Shown here: positions 51,528 to 62,129 of the stretch, piece after piece
Position numbering within the stretch: the stretch's first letter is position 1
Layout of the letters: each line of letters starts with the position of its first letter
DNA from: Porphyra umbilicalis
Taxonomy: Eukaryota; Rhodophyta; Bangiophyceae; Bangiales; Bangiaceae
Reading direction: 5' to 3'
Assembly (NCBI GenBank): GCA_002049455.2
Contig: KV918944.1
Location: 62,001-126,000, forward strand
DNA: 64,000 nucleotides
Position numbers and translations under genes: made by a program
Notes under the pieces: model-generated
Databases searched by the model: none
Seen by the model: only the letters and a program-made list of their open reading frames with translations
What the model was told of the DNA's origin: nothing

Positions 51528-51920
51528 TGTGGTATTAATAACGTTAGTTCAATTACCAGTGTACTGAGACCGACCGTAGCCAAGCAATAAAGCGAGTTCT
51601 ATCGCCGTCGCGGCGCAGAAGAAGACCTCTTGTTGAATGGCATCCGATGGGGAGCCGGGTGGTGCCCACGACGGCGACCCTGGACCCACGGTGGTTTAAT
51701 ACAAGCAACGGCACTGGTCGATCGACCATCCGATCAATCGATCGTAATGAGTGCCGGCAGACAGATAAGACAGGCAAGCAAACAAACAATAAAAAATAAA
51801 CAATGCGGAAGTAACCCCCCAAAGGGCGTGCCACAAGCCGAGTCACACAAATCCGTGGATTCAGCCAGTCAAGGGGGCTACTCGTGGCTAATTGCCAATT
51901 GGAAGCAGAGATATGCTACA
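51528..51920 (-). repeat. 5' LTR of the gypsy element (393 bp)
   Basis: It is the same length as the 3' LTR with about ten substitutions and no indel by hand comparison. It would contain the Pol II promoter of the element. Confidence 0.95.
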
Positions 51921-52235
51921 GGGATTGAGGACTTCGGCCGCGTGGCCATCGACCGCGGCCGCGAGCCGGCGCTCCTCGTGCCAACCTACACCCCGCACCG
52001 TGGGGCGGTGGAATGAATTACGCAAAGTGTGTTGGCAATGCCGGAGCACCATTTCGGCTTCCGTGTCTGGTGCACCGAGAACCAGATAATTTCGCAACAC
52101 CGACGCGACCTCAGCGCCAAGCCGATTGTCGCTCCGCCTCTGGTTGGGAGGATGGGCCTGGACGTGCGTGCAGTGCGCTCTCCTCCGAGGGCAAGGAACC
52201 GGGTCTGGCTGCATGCAGGCTGCGAGCCTCTGTGA
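51921..52235 (+). pseudogene. Right part of the reading frame interrupted by the gypsy element
   Basis: In register with 42640-42792 after removal of the element and one target copy, it reads DFGRVAIDRGREPALLVPTY to a TGA at 52014-52016. The same frame then continues with protein-like sequence (ITQSVLAMPEHHFGFRVWC, SAKPIVAPPLVGRMG). Family unknown; it may itself be an older mobile-element gene. Confidence 0.45.
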
Positions 52236-53187
52236 CATGCTGACTGCCTCACTCTGTCAGTCGGACTGGTGCTTGTGGTTGGCTGCGCTCTTTCCGTACT
52301 GTTCCCGACAGCGCTCTGGCCGCCACCGAAGCCACCGCTGGTGTCGGCGCACTACCGACGACTCTTGGCTGCTGCTAGTACGACTGTCCCGTCATCCCTA
52401 CCACCGCTCTGCATGCTCGCTCAAAAACGAGTACCTTTTCCGCCTCTTGCGTTATCCTCCTCCATTGAACCCAGTACGTTACTCTTCTTCTGCTCCCCGT
52501 CTATGTCGCCACGTCTGCCAATGTGGGCTCTGTGGTGGTCGCCGACCAAATCCGGCAGTAGACCGAGTGTACTGTGGTGGGTGGTGAGCGGGTGGTGAGG
52601 AACGTCTAGAGTCTCTCTATTCACGGCTTCTTACTCAACTCTGAGAACAATCCTCGCCAGCTCCGTCACAGTGTTTCCCCCATTTTGCGCGTCTCGCGTC
52701 TCTTGGCGTACTGTGCGATGTCTGTGTAGACATGCAGCAAGATGATCCCCCCCCCCTTGTCGTGGAACCGGTGACTCCTGGCTTTGCTTGTTCTGCCCGC
52801 GCGTATTCGTCTCGCACACAACGCGCATGCACCACAATAGCGTTCGCCACCCAAGTCGGAATCGACTGGTCCCGCCGGCCAACTTGGTCGAACTCCACGA
52901 GTGTCCGGCCGCCACAGATCGGGCCCGAGCCGTCTTCCACACGAGTCGCACGCCGCCACCGTCGCGGCCTCCTCCTAGTGCCGTCGGTGACGGAGGGTAA
53001 CCTCCGCCGTCGGCGCCCACTCCCTTGGCCGTACCTGAATTTGACGGACAGCAACTTCTGCTGGGCGGGCTGGGCGTGGTGCACGTGCCAGACGACGCGT
53101 ACGTATGGGAGTCGCTCGCGGCGCAACGCCGGCGCAACGTGTTCCACACGTCGGCGGCCGCGCGCATACGGACCTACTACGAGTAAA

Positions 53188-56174
53188 CTCCTGAGGCGGG
53201 CAAGACGCGGCGACTCGTCCACTCCTTCGTCGGGCAGCGTCCGTCGGTACTCAACACGCCAGCACTCCAAGAGACTCTCAAGGTTGCCCTGAGTGCGGGG
53301 GGGGCGGGCCTGTCTCAAGTCGACCAGATTTCGTACTTGTCTGTGCTCCTTTTGGCCCAGCAAGGCGGTCGTGCGCAGCGTCGTCGCGGACCTCGCGGCG
53401 CTCCAAGACCGAGACATCGGCACCTACCGCGAGAAGATGCAGTCCACGATCCGCACCCCGCTTCTCCCATTGATGGCTCTGACGACGGAAGCTCTGGTGA
53501 GGATGACGGAGAGATTGCGCGCTCGTTTAAAAACCAAAATTCGTTCGTGGCCGCAGTGCGAGGCGAGCAGCGGAGGGTCCTGTCAAAGCTGTGCTGGGAG
53601 CAGACGCCTTTGGACGTGGAGGGCGCCACCTATCTGGTGTACTGGCGTGACCTCTTACAAACCGCCCTTGAGCTGCTCAAGAACGCTGGCAATGTCCAGC
53701 TGTGGGCCGGGGAGCTGAGCGTGGGATCGGACGGCTCCCGCATGCGTTCCGAGATAATGTACAGCGCCTTGTTCGTCTCCGAGGAGGCGACGGTCCGTCG
53801 GCGGCACGGGCCGCTCTGCTTTGTGCTGGGCGTGCAACTGTTTGTCGACGAGGCCTTCGTGTCTTGGTCAGGCGCACACTACATATATCCCATTCGGGTA
53901 CGCGTCGTCAATGTCCCAGACCGGATTGTGCAGTGGGCTACCGTGGGCTTCATCCCGCACGTGGGAAAGCCCGTTGCTCGCACGGCGGCCGCCCGGCGAC
54001 GGGCGAGTGACAGCCGCAACGCCGTCTTGCAGCATTGCATCGCCATCCTCCTGCGCAACTTTGTGGTCGCGAGCCGAACAGGTGTCTCGGTACAGTTTCC
54101 GGGCCAGCAGACGCTAACTGCCGTGCCTCGCGTTGTCGGTCTCGTTGCTGATCAGCTCAGCGAGCGCTCGGTGCTCTGCCTCATGGGCAACGCATGCGAG
54201 TTCTCTTGCTCTCATTGTATGGTCCGGCGGGGCGTTGCCGGTGGTTGGGGTGTATTGGGTGCGCCTGCGAAAAACGTGACGGCTCTCCTTGATGCGCAGC
54301 TGGACGCGACTATCACCCGCAATGGTGACCCGCGACCGTCCCTTCGCAAGCAGTTGGGTACTGAGCACGCTGCGTTTGCATTTGTGCCAGCTCTTGGTGC
54401 AGTGTGGGGTCTTGCACCCGACAACAACCCGCTGCTTGAAATCGTCTCGTTCGTCGTCCTCCATGTTTGGAAGCTCGGCATCGTGCGCATGATTGCCCAG
54501 CGATTCCCGTATTTTTTGCAGATCGCTTGTGCGGGAAGCGACGCTCGTCTCAGGCCTTTCCCGGACACTTTGGAGGCGTTGAACTTGCGCGCCTGGGAGA
54601 TGGGGCACCTCTGCGTGCCGGCTCCAACGCCACCTGGGTACGTTAGTGTTCACTTCACTGCATAGCGGTCATTTCCATTTGTGGTGCTGAAGGCGTTGCT
54701 CGGCTCGGCGGTATCTTCGAGTCACCTGTCGCACTCCAAGCGACACGACTGACGGGCTAGCCTCTTGGTGCATTGATGTTTGCTACTCCATTCGGGCTGA
54801 TACTGCCTGTGTGATAGATATTTTGTCCCCCCAACTGACAAGCAGTTACAGATGACTGGGCGACAGTGGCGCTATGCTCTGTCCATGATGCCGCATATTG
54901 TGGCGGGCGTCTGCGGGCCCGCCGAAGTTGTACCTGTACGGCGCCCAGACGCAGAGCCTGCGGTGGCTGTCGCAGAAGATGGACGGTCTTCCGGTGACTT
55001 AGACGAGCTCGATGGCGGCCATGACCTGGGCGGTTCAGGGCTTGAGTCCGCCGTCGAGGTCCTTCCCGCGCCCCAGGTGCCCGACGTCTTCTCTTCGGTG
55101 AATTACCGGCTACTGTATGTCACACTTCCACTGCACAGGGTAGTGCTCGACGTGTAATTTCGTATGGCGCTGCTCGATGGGCGGCTGATGGGTGATAATG
55201 TCGCGGAGACGACGCGCATGTCTGAGAAGCAGATGCAATCCCTGGCGAAGGAGGCGCGGCAGTTCGTCGTCGAGTACGTCGACCTTCTCTTTGGACCGGC
55301 ACACACCACTAAGGTGCACCGCTTTGCCAATCACTTGCTTGCGGCGCTGCTTAGAAACGGCAACCTTTGGGAGTGTGACACGAGCGAAAACGAGGCCCTG
55401 CACGGACCCTGCAAGAAGATGTACGCTCGCACCAACAAACGCGGACCTTCTATCGTATTGCAGATGATGCGTGCGGCCGAGAATCAGGCGGAGGTGCTGC
55501 GTGAGCTGAGATTGCTAAAAGACGAGGACGAAGACGGCGGCGGCGGAGTCAACCATCTGCTGCTCCTGTCAGAAGACATCATCGATGGCGTCGACGTCGG
55601 GACGGCGCCGACTTTGTCATTGTCCAGGTCCAGTCGCGGACTTCAGACGAGCGTTGCGGAAGCGGAACAACTTCCAGGCATGGCTCTGCTGGGGTTGCTG
55701 CTCGGCAATGCCTCCGACTGTTCTTTAGTCGTGTCTTCCTCCTTCACATTCCACTGTTCGTTCGAGTGGGGTGCGTCTTCGGAGGTTCAGACGGCATGCG
55801 CTACCGACTTGTACTTGGGCAAGCCGCGCTATGACCATATCTGGTACGCTCGCGAGAACGACCGGCGTCAGCTTGGGTGGGTGCGACTAGTGGTGCGCAA
55901 GGTCGGCGGGGCTGTTGACGACTTCGCAGGCGTGCGACGGTTGGTGGAGGTGCCTTCGATATCTGGGTGCTCCCTGTCGTCGGCGGGCTGTAAGAGGATG
56001 GAGTGGCTATTCGAAGGTTTGAATGCTGCCTGGCCGGCTTTGGTTCGTGTTCCGTTGACCAGCGTACTGCGTGTCGAGCACGTGGTGCCTGAATTTGCGG
56101 ACCTGAGCGACCGGCGCGGCTTGCGCGCCGTACCGTCAAACACCCACGACACGGCCGCAGAGCGCCACGCGTAG
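53188..56174 (+). pseudogene. CACTA/Plavaka-like transposase, one intron, one in-frame TAA
   Basis: The catalytic part lies in 53188-54641. VQLFVDEAFVSWSGAHYIYP followed by VRVVNVPDRI and VGFIPHV matches the pattern of Plavaka/Tnp2-type DDE domains, with CEFSCSHCMVRRG as the later Cys/His segment. An intron 54642-54851 (donor GTTAGT, acceptor TTACAG, phase 0) joins it to TGRQWRYALSMMPHIVAGV. The frame meets TAA at 55155-55157 but continues in register from 55164 (ATG) with ARQFVVEYVDLLFGPAHTTK, CDTSENEALHGPCKKMY and a 200-residue tail to 56174. The start lies after a stop at 53185, and earlier exons may exist (53.0-53.19 kb is protein-like). No terminal repeats were found. The superfamily assignment is by motif pattern. 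Confidence 0.6.
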
Positions 56175-57199
56175 CGCTTCTTTACGAACCACTTCTTCCT
56201 TTTCACGTCGCGCGTGCTCAACCCGGGCAGTTACCTTGTAACCGACGGCGCGGTGGGGTGGCGGGGCGGTGGGCGGTGCGGCGGTGGAAGCGGGGGTGGT
56301 GGGGCGGCCGTGGCGCGGTGGGGTGGTTGTGGGGGGAGGCGGTGGAGCAATGGGCTGATGGGGTGGTGGGGGAGGGGGCGGTGGGACAGTGGGGCGGTGG
56401 GATGGTGCGTCGGAGTCGTCACCAAGGGAGGACAGCGGCGGGGGCTGGCTGGAGATGGCTCCAGAGACGGGCTGTGAGATGGAAAAGCGGGCTAGTTTGG
56501 AGCAGCCAGCACCGGATGGTTCCGTAGCGACCAAACGAGAAACAGAAAAACCGCCGGTGTGAGAAACGCTGCCGGTGAGACGATGGCATGCTGACGCCAA
56601 GGCAGAACACGTTTATAAGCCGCGTCCAACGTCGTGCGCCCCGTATCACAAGAAGAGATGCAAGTGACGCCTGAGGCATGGCGATGTCGATCAGTTTTCT
56701 ATCTTGGGTTGGCTGTTCACGCCAACCTGTGCGATGGAGCAGAGGAATATCTCTCGGTCTCGCCGCGCGTGGTCAGGGCAATCGCACTCAGCAGTGCGAC
56801 CCTCAAGGCAGTCCCTTCTCGTAAATAGTCGTTTTTTTTGCATGGGAATGCTCGCAAAAAGCTGGTCCCTCCTGCTGGCAGTCCCGCATTAGAGATGCCA
56901 AGTCGCGATATGTGCTATCGCGTAGCATATCAGTGCCGTAGGACGTGCTTAACCGGCGGCAGTGAGCCTGGGTCCTCGAGGCATCCTTTCACATGCACAG
57001 TCCCCCCGCACGACAGGCCAACAGCGACACCGAACAGAATGACGTGCTGTTCGGGCTTGGTTGCCCGAACAAGCGGCCCAACAGATGGGCGTTTGTTTGG
57101 CAGTTACCCATCAGGCTAATCTGTTCGGCGTTTCGTTGGGCTGCCGCCTGCACCGCCGATCGTCGGCCGTGCCGTCCTCTTGGTGCTGCTCATGCAGCG
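56175..57199. other. Non-coding region downstream of the transposase
   Basis: 56.23-56.45 kb is a G-rich, GGGGTGGGCGG-like low-complexity tract. 56.5-57.2 kb is balanced in composition with short frames only. Confidence 0.5.
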
Positions 57200-57652
57200 C
57201 AGCGGGCCCAGAACTGTCGTCAAAAGCATGTCTGTTTTTGCCTGTTTGGAGCCTCTTGGAGGCCCGTGTTCCTGTTTGAAGAAACAGATTTCCTGTGCGA
57301 AAAACAGATCGACCCCCCTTTACAGGCTTTCAGAGGCCATCCCATGCGAGGTCCTTGCATATTTGTGTTTGCGAGAACAGGAATCGTTCCTCACTCCACA
57401 CCTTGCGCCTGCTAGCATGGCCATAGATGCTTCTCCGCCTCTCTCTATTTCTGGAAGGGTGAAGTGTATACGTCTTATGCTGCGTCTCTCTTTTTACGAG
57501 TGGAGATGCATCTATCCCGGCGAACAGATGATTTTGGCGCCCTTTCTGGAAAAAAACAGCCTTGACAGAGCCCCAGGGCGATTTGCAGATAGTCTGTTCG
57601 TCCCAAAACACACAAAAGCAGACGTGCTCTTGACGACAGTTTTGGGCCCGTT
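57200..57652. repeat. Inverted repeat pair of about 48 bp, 356-bp spacer
   Basis: 57200-57247 and 57604-57652 are inverse copies around GGGCCCA.AACTGTCGTCAA, continuing .AGCA.GTCTG.TTTTG. Two converging short frames (AAQRAQNCRQKHVCFC and PAQRAQNCRQEHVCFC) come from the arms. It is probably a small non-autonomous element; the ends are not resolved. Confidence 0.55.
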
Positions 57653-58132
57653 GTGCAGGGCATCGCGCCCATCGGCACCCTTGCACTCGATCCGTCGAGT
57701 CGGTCGTACTTGATCCGGTTCGTACTTAACCGTACGCGGCACGCGTTGCCCCAAAGTATCCTTGGTCCGACAACACAGATTTTCATGAGCTCCTAGGTCC
57801 GGTGACCTGGCAAGCGTCATCATGACGGGTGATCCCGCGTCCATCCCGCACCGTGTCAATCGGGTGGCCTCCCACAAGTCGAGCTGACAGCTAAGGCCAT
57901 GCATACATACACTATCACGAGGGACGCCCGCCAGCCAACGCTGCGCGGCGCCCAGCACGGCCAGCACACCGACGTGGACCACCGCGGCTCCTGGCACCCA
58001 ATCAGTCGCTTAATTTGCGGTCTGTGGGCAGGGGGCCACTCGCGCGGGACCCCTGATGACGTGATGAGCGCAGCGGGCCCACTCTCTCGTCCTCAAATCT
58101 GCGCCACCGCATCGTCTTCGCTGCTGTCAAAG

Positions 58133-58514
58133 TAGGGTTGCTCAGAACGCCCAGGGCGTCGTTAAGGGCGTCATTAAGGGCGTCACCAGGGCGTCATTTG
58201 GGCGTCGTGCGCCCCTAACGCCCCAACTCAAAAGGGCGTCAGGAAGGCGTCGCGAAGAGAAAGACTTCCGGGGGTCTACAAGATTCAGCAGGTGGCGGCT
58301 GTGCACCTTGGTTGGGGACAGGCACCCAGTCTTGAAACAGAAAATGACATATGAGTGCACAGTATGGGTGCCACTTTGATATTATGATGAATACGGAGGG
58401 TGCTACTTGGGGCGTCGTTGGGGCGTTTTGACTGCCTAATGGGACGTCAGTAAGGCGTCTTATCCGTCGCGCGCCCCTGACGCCCCCCAAATAGGGGCGT
58501 CGTGTGCAACCTTA
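58133..58514. mobile_element. hAT-type non-autonomous element (382 bp) with 8-bp target duplication
   Basis: TGTCAAAG stands at 58125-58132 and again at 58515-58522. The termini are TAGGGTTGC and, complemented, TAAGGTTGC. Near both ends GGGCGTC is repeated many times in both orientations, like subterminal transposase-binding motifs of hAT elements. The right arm of the duplication (62333-62350) keeps the unoccupied site with one TGTCAAAG. No protein is encoded. Confidence 0.9.
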
Positions 58515-58732
58515 TGTCAAAGCCACCATCGAGGGCTTGGCCACGTTTTCCTTGCTGTCATGTCGGCGAGGCGAATCAGCATGCTCTGCAGAGCCGTGGG
58601 GCAAGGCAGCAGCTGCTGCCTTGCCCCACCGCGCCCGCTGCTTCCTCGCCAGAGGCGCGGGCTGCGTGGCGCGGCACACGCAGTACGCGCTGCGGGGGCC
58701 AGCAAAGGTCGGGCCCTCCGCAACCATGCCGC

Positions 58733-58739
58733 TATAAAG
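58733..58739 (+). promoter_or_regulatory. TATA box of secreted-protein gene copy 1
   Basis: TATAAAG lies about 170 bases before the ATG, within a block conserved in both arms. The hAT-type element ends about 220 bases upstream of it. Confidence 0.65.
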
Positions 58740-58909
58740 TTGCTCCCCGAGCCGCGTCCACAAACAGCTACTCCTCTTCTCATTCACAACCACACCGCCC
58801 ACCAGTGGCCCACACGCCCTCGCCTCCCCTCGCTTCCCGCCCGCTCACCCACCTGTCACAGCAAACACCCCACACCCCACCCAACCTCCCGACCCCCACC
58901 CCCACCACC

Positions 58910-59671
58910 ATGGGCTTCCTCACCCGCGCCGTGGTGCTCGCTGGCGCCGCCGCCGCCGCTGCGACCGTTGCGGTCGCCGCTGACGAGCCCCGCGTCCACG
59001 CCCGCGCCTTCCACGCCAGCGGCGCCGCGGCCAGCGACATCAAGGGCACCTTTGACAAGTTCTCCGCCGCCCTCGGCGACGACAACGGGTCGGGCCCGCC
59101 CGCCCACGACGGCCGCCGGTCCATCAACTGGGACGCCGACGGGGTGCCGTTTGACATGCCTGGCGACTTTTTCAACACGGCCGTCCCCCGCGGCGCCGTC
59201 TTCCACGCCAAGGACGGGGAGTTCCGCGTGTCCAACCCCCCCCCCGTGCAGCACATTAACGACAACCGGTTCACGTCGCTCAACAAGAAGCTGGCGGTGC
59301 AGCTCAAGCCGTTTTCGGCGCCGCGCCTGTTCACGCCCCTCCGCGACAATGTCGTCGACGTGCGCTTTGAGGTGCCCGGCAAGCGGGGCACCAAGGCCAC
59401 GTCGGCGGGCTTTGGGGCGGTGCTCCTCGACGTTGACCAAAAGCACGTCACCAGCCTGGCCTACTATGACGTGCACGGGAAGCAGCTGGCCAAGGTGGCG
59501 GCGCCGGCCAAGGCGGGGGGGCTGAGCTTTGTGGGGCTGATCTTTGACCGCCCGGTGGTGGCGCGCGTGCGGATGGTGCTGGGCAACGCCAAGGTGACGG
59601 ACCACGACGACGGGCACCGCGACGTGGTCGTTGCCGACGACTTTGTGTATGGCGAGCCGGTGCGCGCGTGA
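58910..59671 (+). CDS. Secreted protein of unknown function, copy 1
   Basis: The 253 residues start at an ATG in CACCACCATGGG. Residues 1-23 are a signal peptide (MGFLTRAVVLAG, Ala-rich core, cleavage after VAVAA). The mature part is a single beta-rich domain. WDADGVPFDMPGDFFNTAVPRG, cited here as two pieces WDADGVPFDMPG and DFFNTAVPRG, precedes FEVPGKRGTKATSAGFGAVL, DVDQKHVTSLAYYDVHGKQL, LSFVGLIFDRP and a final VVVADDFVYGEP. This order (GFGAV-x2-DVD ... ADDFxYGEP) recalls uncharacterised secreted bacterial proteins, which would fit acquisition from bacteria; I know no assigned function. No Cys residue and no membrane anchor are seen. Intronless, with a TATA box about 170 bases upstream. Confidence 0.85.
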   Translation: MGFLTRAVVLAGAAAAAATVAVAADEPRVHARAFHASGAAASDIKGTFDKFSAALGDDNGSGPPAHDGRRSINWDADGVPFDMPGDFFNTAVPRGAVFHAKDGEFRVSNPPPVQHINDNRFTSLNKKLAVQLKPFSAPRLFTPLRDNVVDVRFEVPGKRGTKATSAGFGAVLLDVDQKHVTSLAYYDVHGKQLAKVAAPAKAGGLSFVGLIFDRPVVARVRMVLGNAKVTDHDDGHRDVVVADDFVYGEPVRA

Positions 59672-60121
59672 GGAGGGGTTGCAGGCCGAGGGGGGTGGCG
59701 CCAAGGTGCTGAGGCACCCGCGCTGACCGGAGCCTCCCAGTGGTGGTCGCTGCCGCGGGGTACCCGTACCCCGACGAGCAGCGGTGGGACCGCTGCATTT
59801 TATTGATTTCGTTGATATTACTTCTTTTAATGGTTAAACTTCGCGGCCGCCTGGCTGTCGTTGCTCTTTCTGAAACGAAACGCTCCTCTGACAAATCCGG
59901 AGTTGTCCACTCCGCTTCCGCTGTCGGCCGCCGCGGACCGCCCCGGTCGCCGCCGCCGCCCCCCGTGCACGTCGTGACGACCCCGACCCGGCCATCCGCG
60001 CGGCAGAAATGGCGCGCCAGCTGGCGGCCACACCACCAGCGGCGCTTTCCCGCTGCCCCAACTCGCCCCCGGCACTCGCCGACGAGGCGCGAGTCCCAGC
60101 AGCCACCCGCACCATCGAGCG

Positions 60122-60740
60122 GCGCCGCCGCCGCAGCGGCGACGCCACCATTCAGCCGCATGCGGCAAACGCGGGCCACGTCGTCACCGCGCGCAGTGGC
60201 GGCGGGGGCCCAATTCTTGGCGGGCACACTACGACCGCCGCGGCCACCCCCATGGCCGCTGCCGCGCTGCCAAGCGGGGGAGCCCACCAGGCGGTCGCGG
60301 TCGTTGCTGCACCGTGAAGGCACGTCACGGTGGCGGTTTGGGGGGTGTGAGGCACCCCCCCGCACTGCAGGAGGAAGGCGCGATTGGGGGATGCAGGCGG
60401 CGGGGGGGTGCGGGGGGTGAGGAGGGCACCATCCCGGGCGCTGCCGCCGTTAGTGTTGCTGCCGCCGCCGCCGTCGCCACCACCGCCACCGCCACCGCCG
60501 CCGCCGCCGTTGCTGCCTGCCAGTACCCAAAGGAGGCGGCGGGGGGCGGCAGTGGTCGCGGCGGCCGCGGCCGCTGCGGCAGCAACCACACGGCCGGTCG
60601 CGGGCGTGCGGGGTCTGAAAGAAGCGCCGCCGTCGGGCCTTCGTGCGGGCGACGTCGTGGACTGTGGCGGCGGCAGTGCAGAGGCCCTCGGGTTTTGATG
60701 GGCGACACCGTTCACGCGCCCGAGGAGGTGGATGGATGAG
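60122..60740. other. Centre of the inverted duplication
   Basis: The 619 bases are unique to the centre, GC-rich, with GCC/CCG triplet runs. No gene is seen. Its unpaired state shows that the duplication is not a perfect hairpin. Confidence 0.7.
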
Positions 60741-61190
60741 CGCTCGATGCCGTGGGTAGCTGCTGGGGCTCGTGCCTCGTCGGCGAGTGCCGGGGGCGAG
60801 TTGGGGCAGCGGGCAAGCGCCGCCGGTGGTGTGGCCGCCAGCTGACGCGCCATTACTGCCGCGCGGCTGGCCGGGTCGGGGTTGTCACGACGTGCACGGG
60901 GGGCGGCGGCGGCGACTGGGGCGGTCCGCGGCGGCCGACAGCGGAAGCGGAGTGGACAACGATGGATTTGTCAGAGGAGCGTTTCGTTTCAGAAAGAGCA
61001 ACGACAGCCAGGCGGCCGCGAAGTTTAACCATTAAAAGAAGTAGTATCAACGAAATCAATAAAATGCAGCGGTCCCACCGCTGCTCGTCGGGGTACGGGT
61101 ACCCCGCGGCAGCGACCACCACTGAGAGGCTCTGGTCAGCGCGGGTGCCTCAGCACCTTGGCGCCACCCCCCTCGGCCTGCAACCCCTCC

Positions 61191-61952
61191 TCACGCGCGC
61201 ACCGGCTCGCCATACACAAAGTCGTCGGCAACGACCACGTCGCGGTGCCCGTCGTCGTGGTCCGTCACCTTGGCGTTGCCCAGCACCATCCGCACGCGCG
61301 CCACCACCGGGCGGTCAAAGATCAGCCCCACAAAGCTCAGCCCCCCCGCCTTGGCCGGCGCCGCCACCTTGGCCAGCTGCTTCCCGTGCACGTCATAGTA
61401 GGCCAGGCTGGTGACGTGCTTTTGGTCAACGTCGAGGAGCACCGCCCCAAAGCCCGCCGACGTGGCCTTGGTGCCCCGCTTGCCGGGCACCTCAAAGCGC
61501 ACGTCGACGACATTGTCGCGGAGGGGCGTGAACAGGCGCGGCGCCGAAAACGGCTTGAGCTGCACCGCCAGCTTCTTGTTGAGCGACGTGAACCGGTTGT
61601 CGTCAATGTGCTGCACGGGGGGGGGGTTGGACACGCGGAACTCCCCGTCCTTGGCGTGGAAGACGGCGCCGCGGGGGACGGCCGTGTTGAAAAAGTCGCC
61701 AGGCATGTCAAACGGCACCCCGTCGGCGTCCCAGTTGATGGACCGGCGGCCGTCGTGGGCGGGCGGGCCCGACCCGTTGTCGTCGCCAAGGGCGGCGGAG
61801 AACTTGTCAAAGGTGCCCTTGATGTCGCTGGCCGCGGCGCCGCTGGCGTGGAAGGCGCGGGCGTGGACGCGGGGCTCGTCAGCGGCGACCGCAACGGTCG
61901 CAGCGGCGGCGGCGGCGCCAGCGAGCACCACGGCGCGGGTGAGGAAGCCCAT
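61191..61952 (-). CDS. Secreted protein of unknown function, copy 2
   Basis: It is the same length (253 residues), signal peptide and domain as copy 1. The only amino-acid difference I find is Asp for Asn in VQHI(N/D)DNRF; other differences are silent (for example in the LGDDNG region). Start and Kozak context are identical, and the stop is at 61191-61193. Since both copies keep promoter and frame, both could be expressed. Confidence 0.85.
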   Translation of the reverse strand: MGFLTRAVVLAGAAAAAATVAVAADEPRVHARAFHASGAAASDIKGTFDKFSAALGDDNGSGPPAHDGRRSINWDADGVPFDMPGDFFNTAVPRGAVFHAKDGEFRVSNPPPVQHIDDNRFTSLNKKLAVQLKPFSAPRLFTPLRDNVVDVRFEVPGKRGTKATSAGFGAVLLDVDQKHVTSLAYYDVHGKQLAKVAAPAKAGGLSFVGLIFDRPVVARVRMVLGNAKVTDHDDGHRDVVVADDFVYGEPVRA

Positions 61953-62122
61953 GGTGGTGGGGGTGGGGGTCGGGAGGTTGGGTGGGGTGTGGGGTGTTTG
62001 CTGTGACAGGTGGGTGGGTGGGCGGGAAGCGAGGGGAGGCGAGGGCGTGTGGGGCACTGGTGGGCGGTGTGGCTGTGAATGAGAAGAGGAGTAGCTGTTT
62101 GTGGACGCGGCTCGGGGAGCGA

Positions 62123-62129
62123 CTTTATA
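62123..62129 (-). promoter_or_regulatory. TATA box of secreted-protein gene copy 2
   Basis: CTTTATA on the plus strand is TATAAAG on the minus strand, at the same distance from the ATG as in copy 1. Confidence 0.65.

Larger units (their letters stand above)
42793..51920 (-). mobile_element. Chromodomain Ty3/gypsy LTR retrotransposon, inactivated (9.13 kb)
   Basis: The order on the minus strand is 5' LTR (51528-51920), primer-binding site, gag, pol (protease, RT, RNase H, integrase, chromodomain, tail), a GC-rich 2-kb segment, and 3' LTR (42793-43185). Flanking 5-mers GGAAT (left) and GGGAT (right) differ by one base and fit a 5-bp target duplication. The LTRs differ at about ten of 393 positions by hand count, so the insertion is not recent. 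Two nonsense codons in pol and a 3' minisatellite expansion mark it as dead. Confidence 0.9.
57797..60121 (+). repeat. Left arm of a 4.9-kb inverted duplication
   Basis: It matches 60741-62672 in inverse orientation. Without the 382-bp insertion and its 8-bp duplication it is 1935 bases, against 1932 on the right. It contains promoter, full gene and 3' region of the secreted-protein gene. The arms differ by scattered single bases only; the 619-bp centre (60122-60740) is unpaired. Confidence 0.9.
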
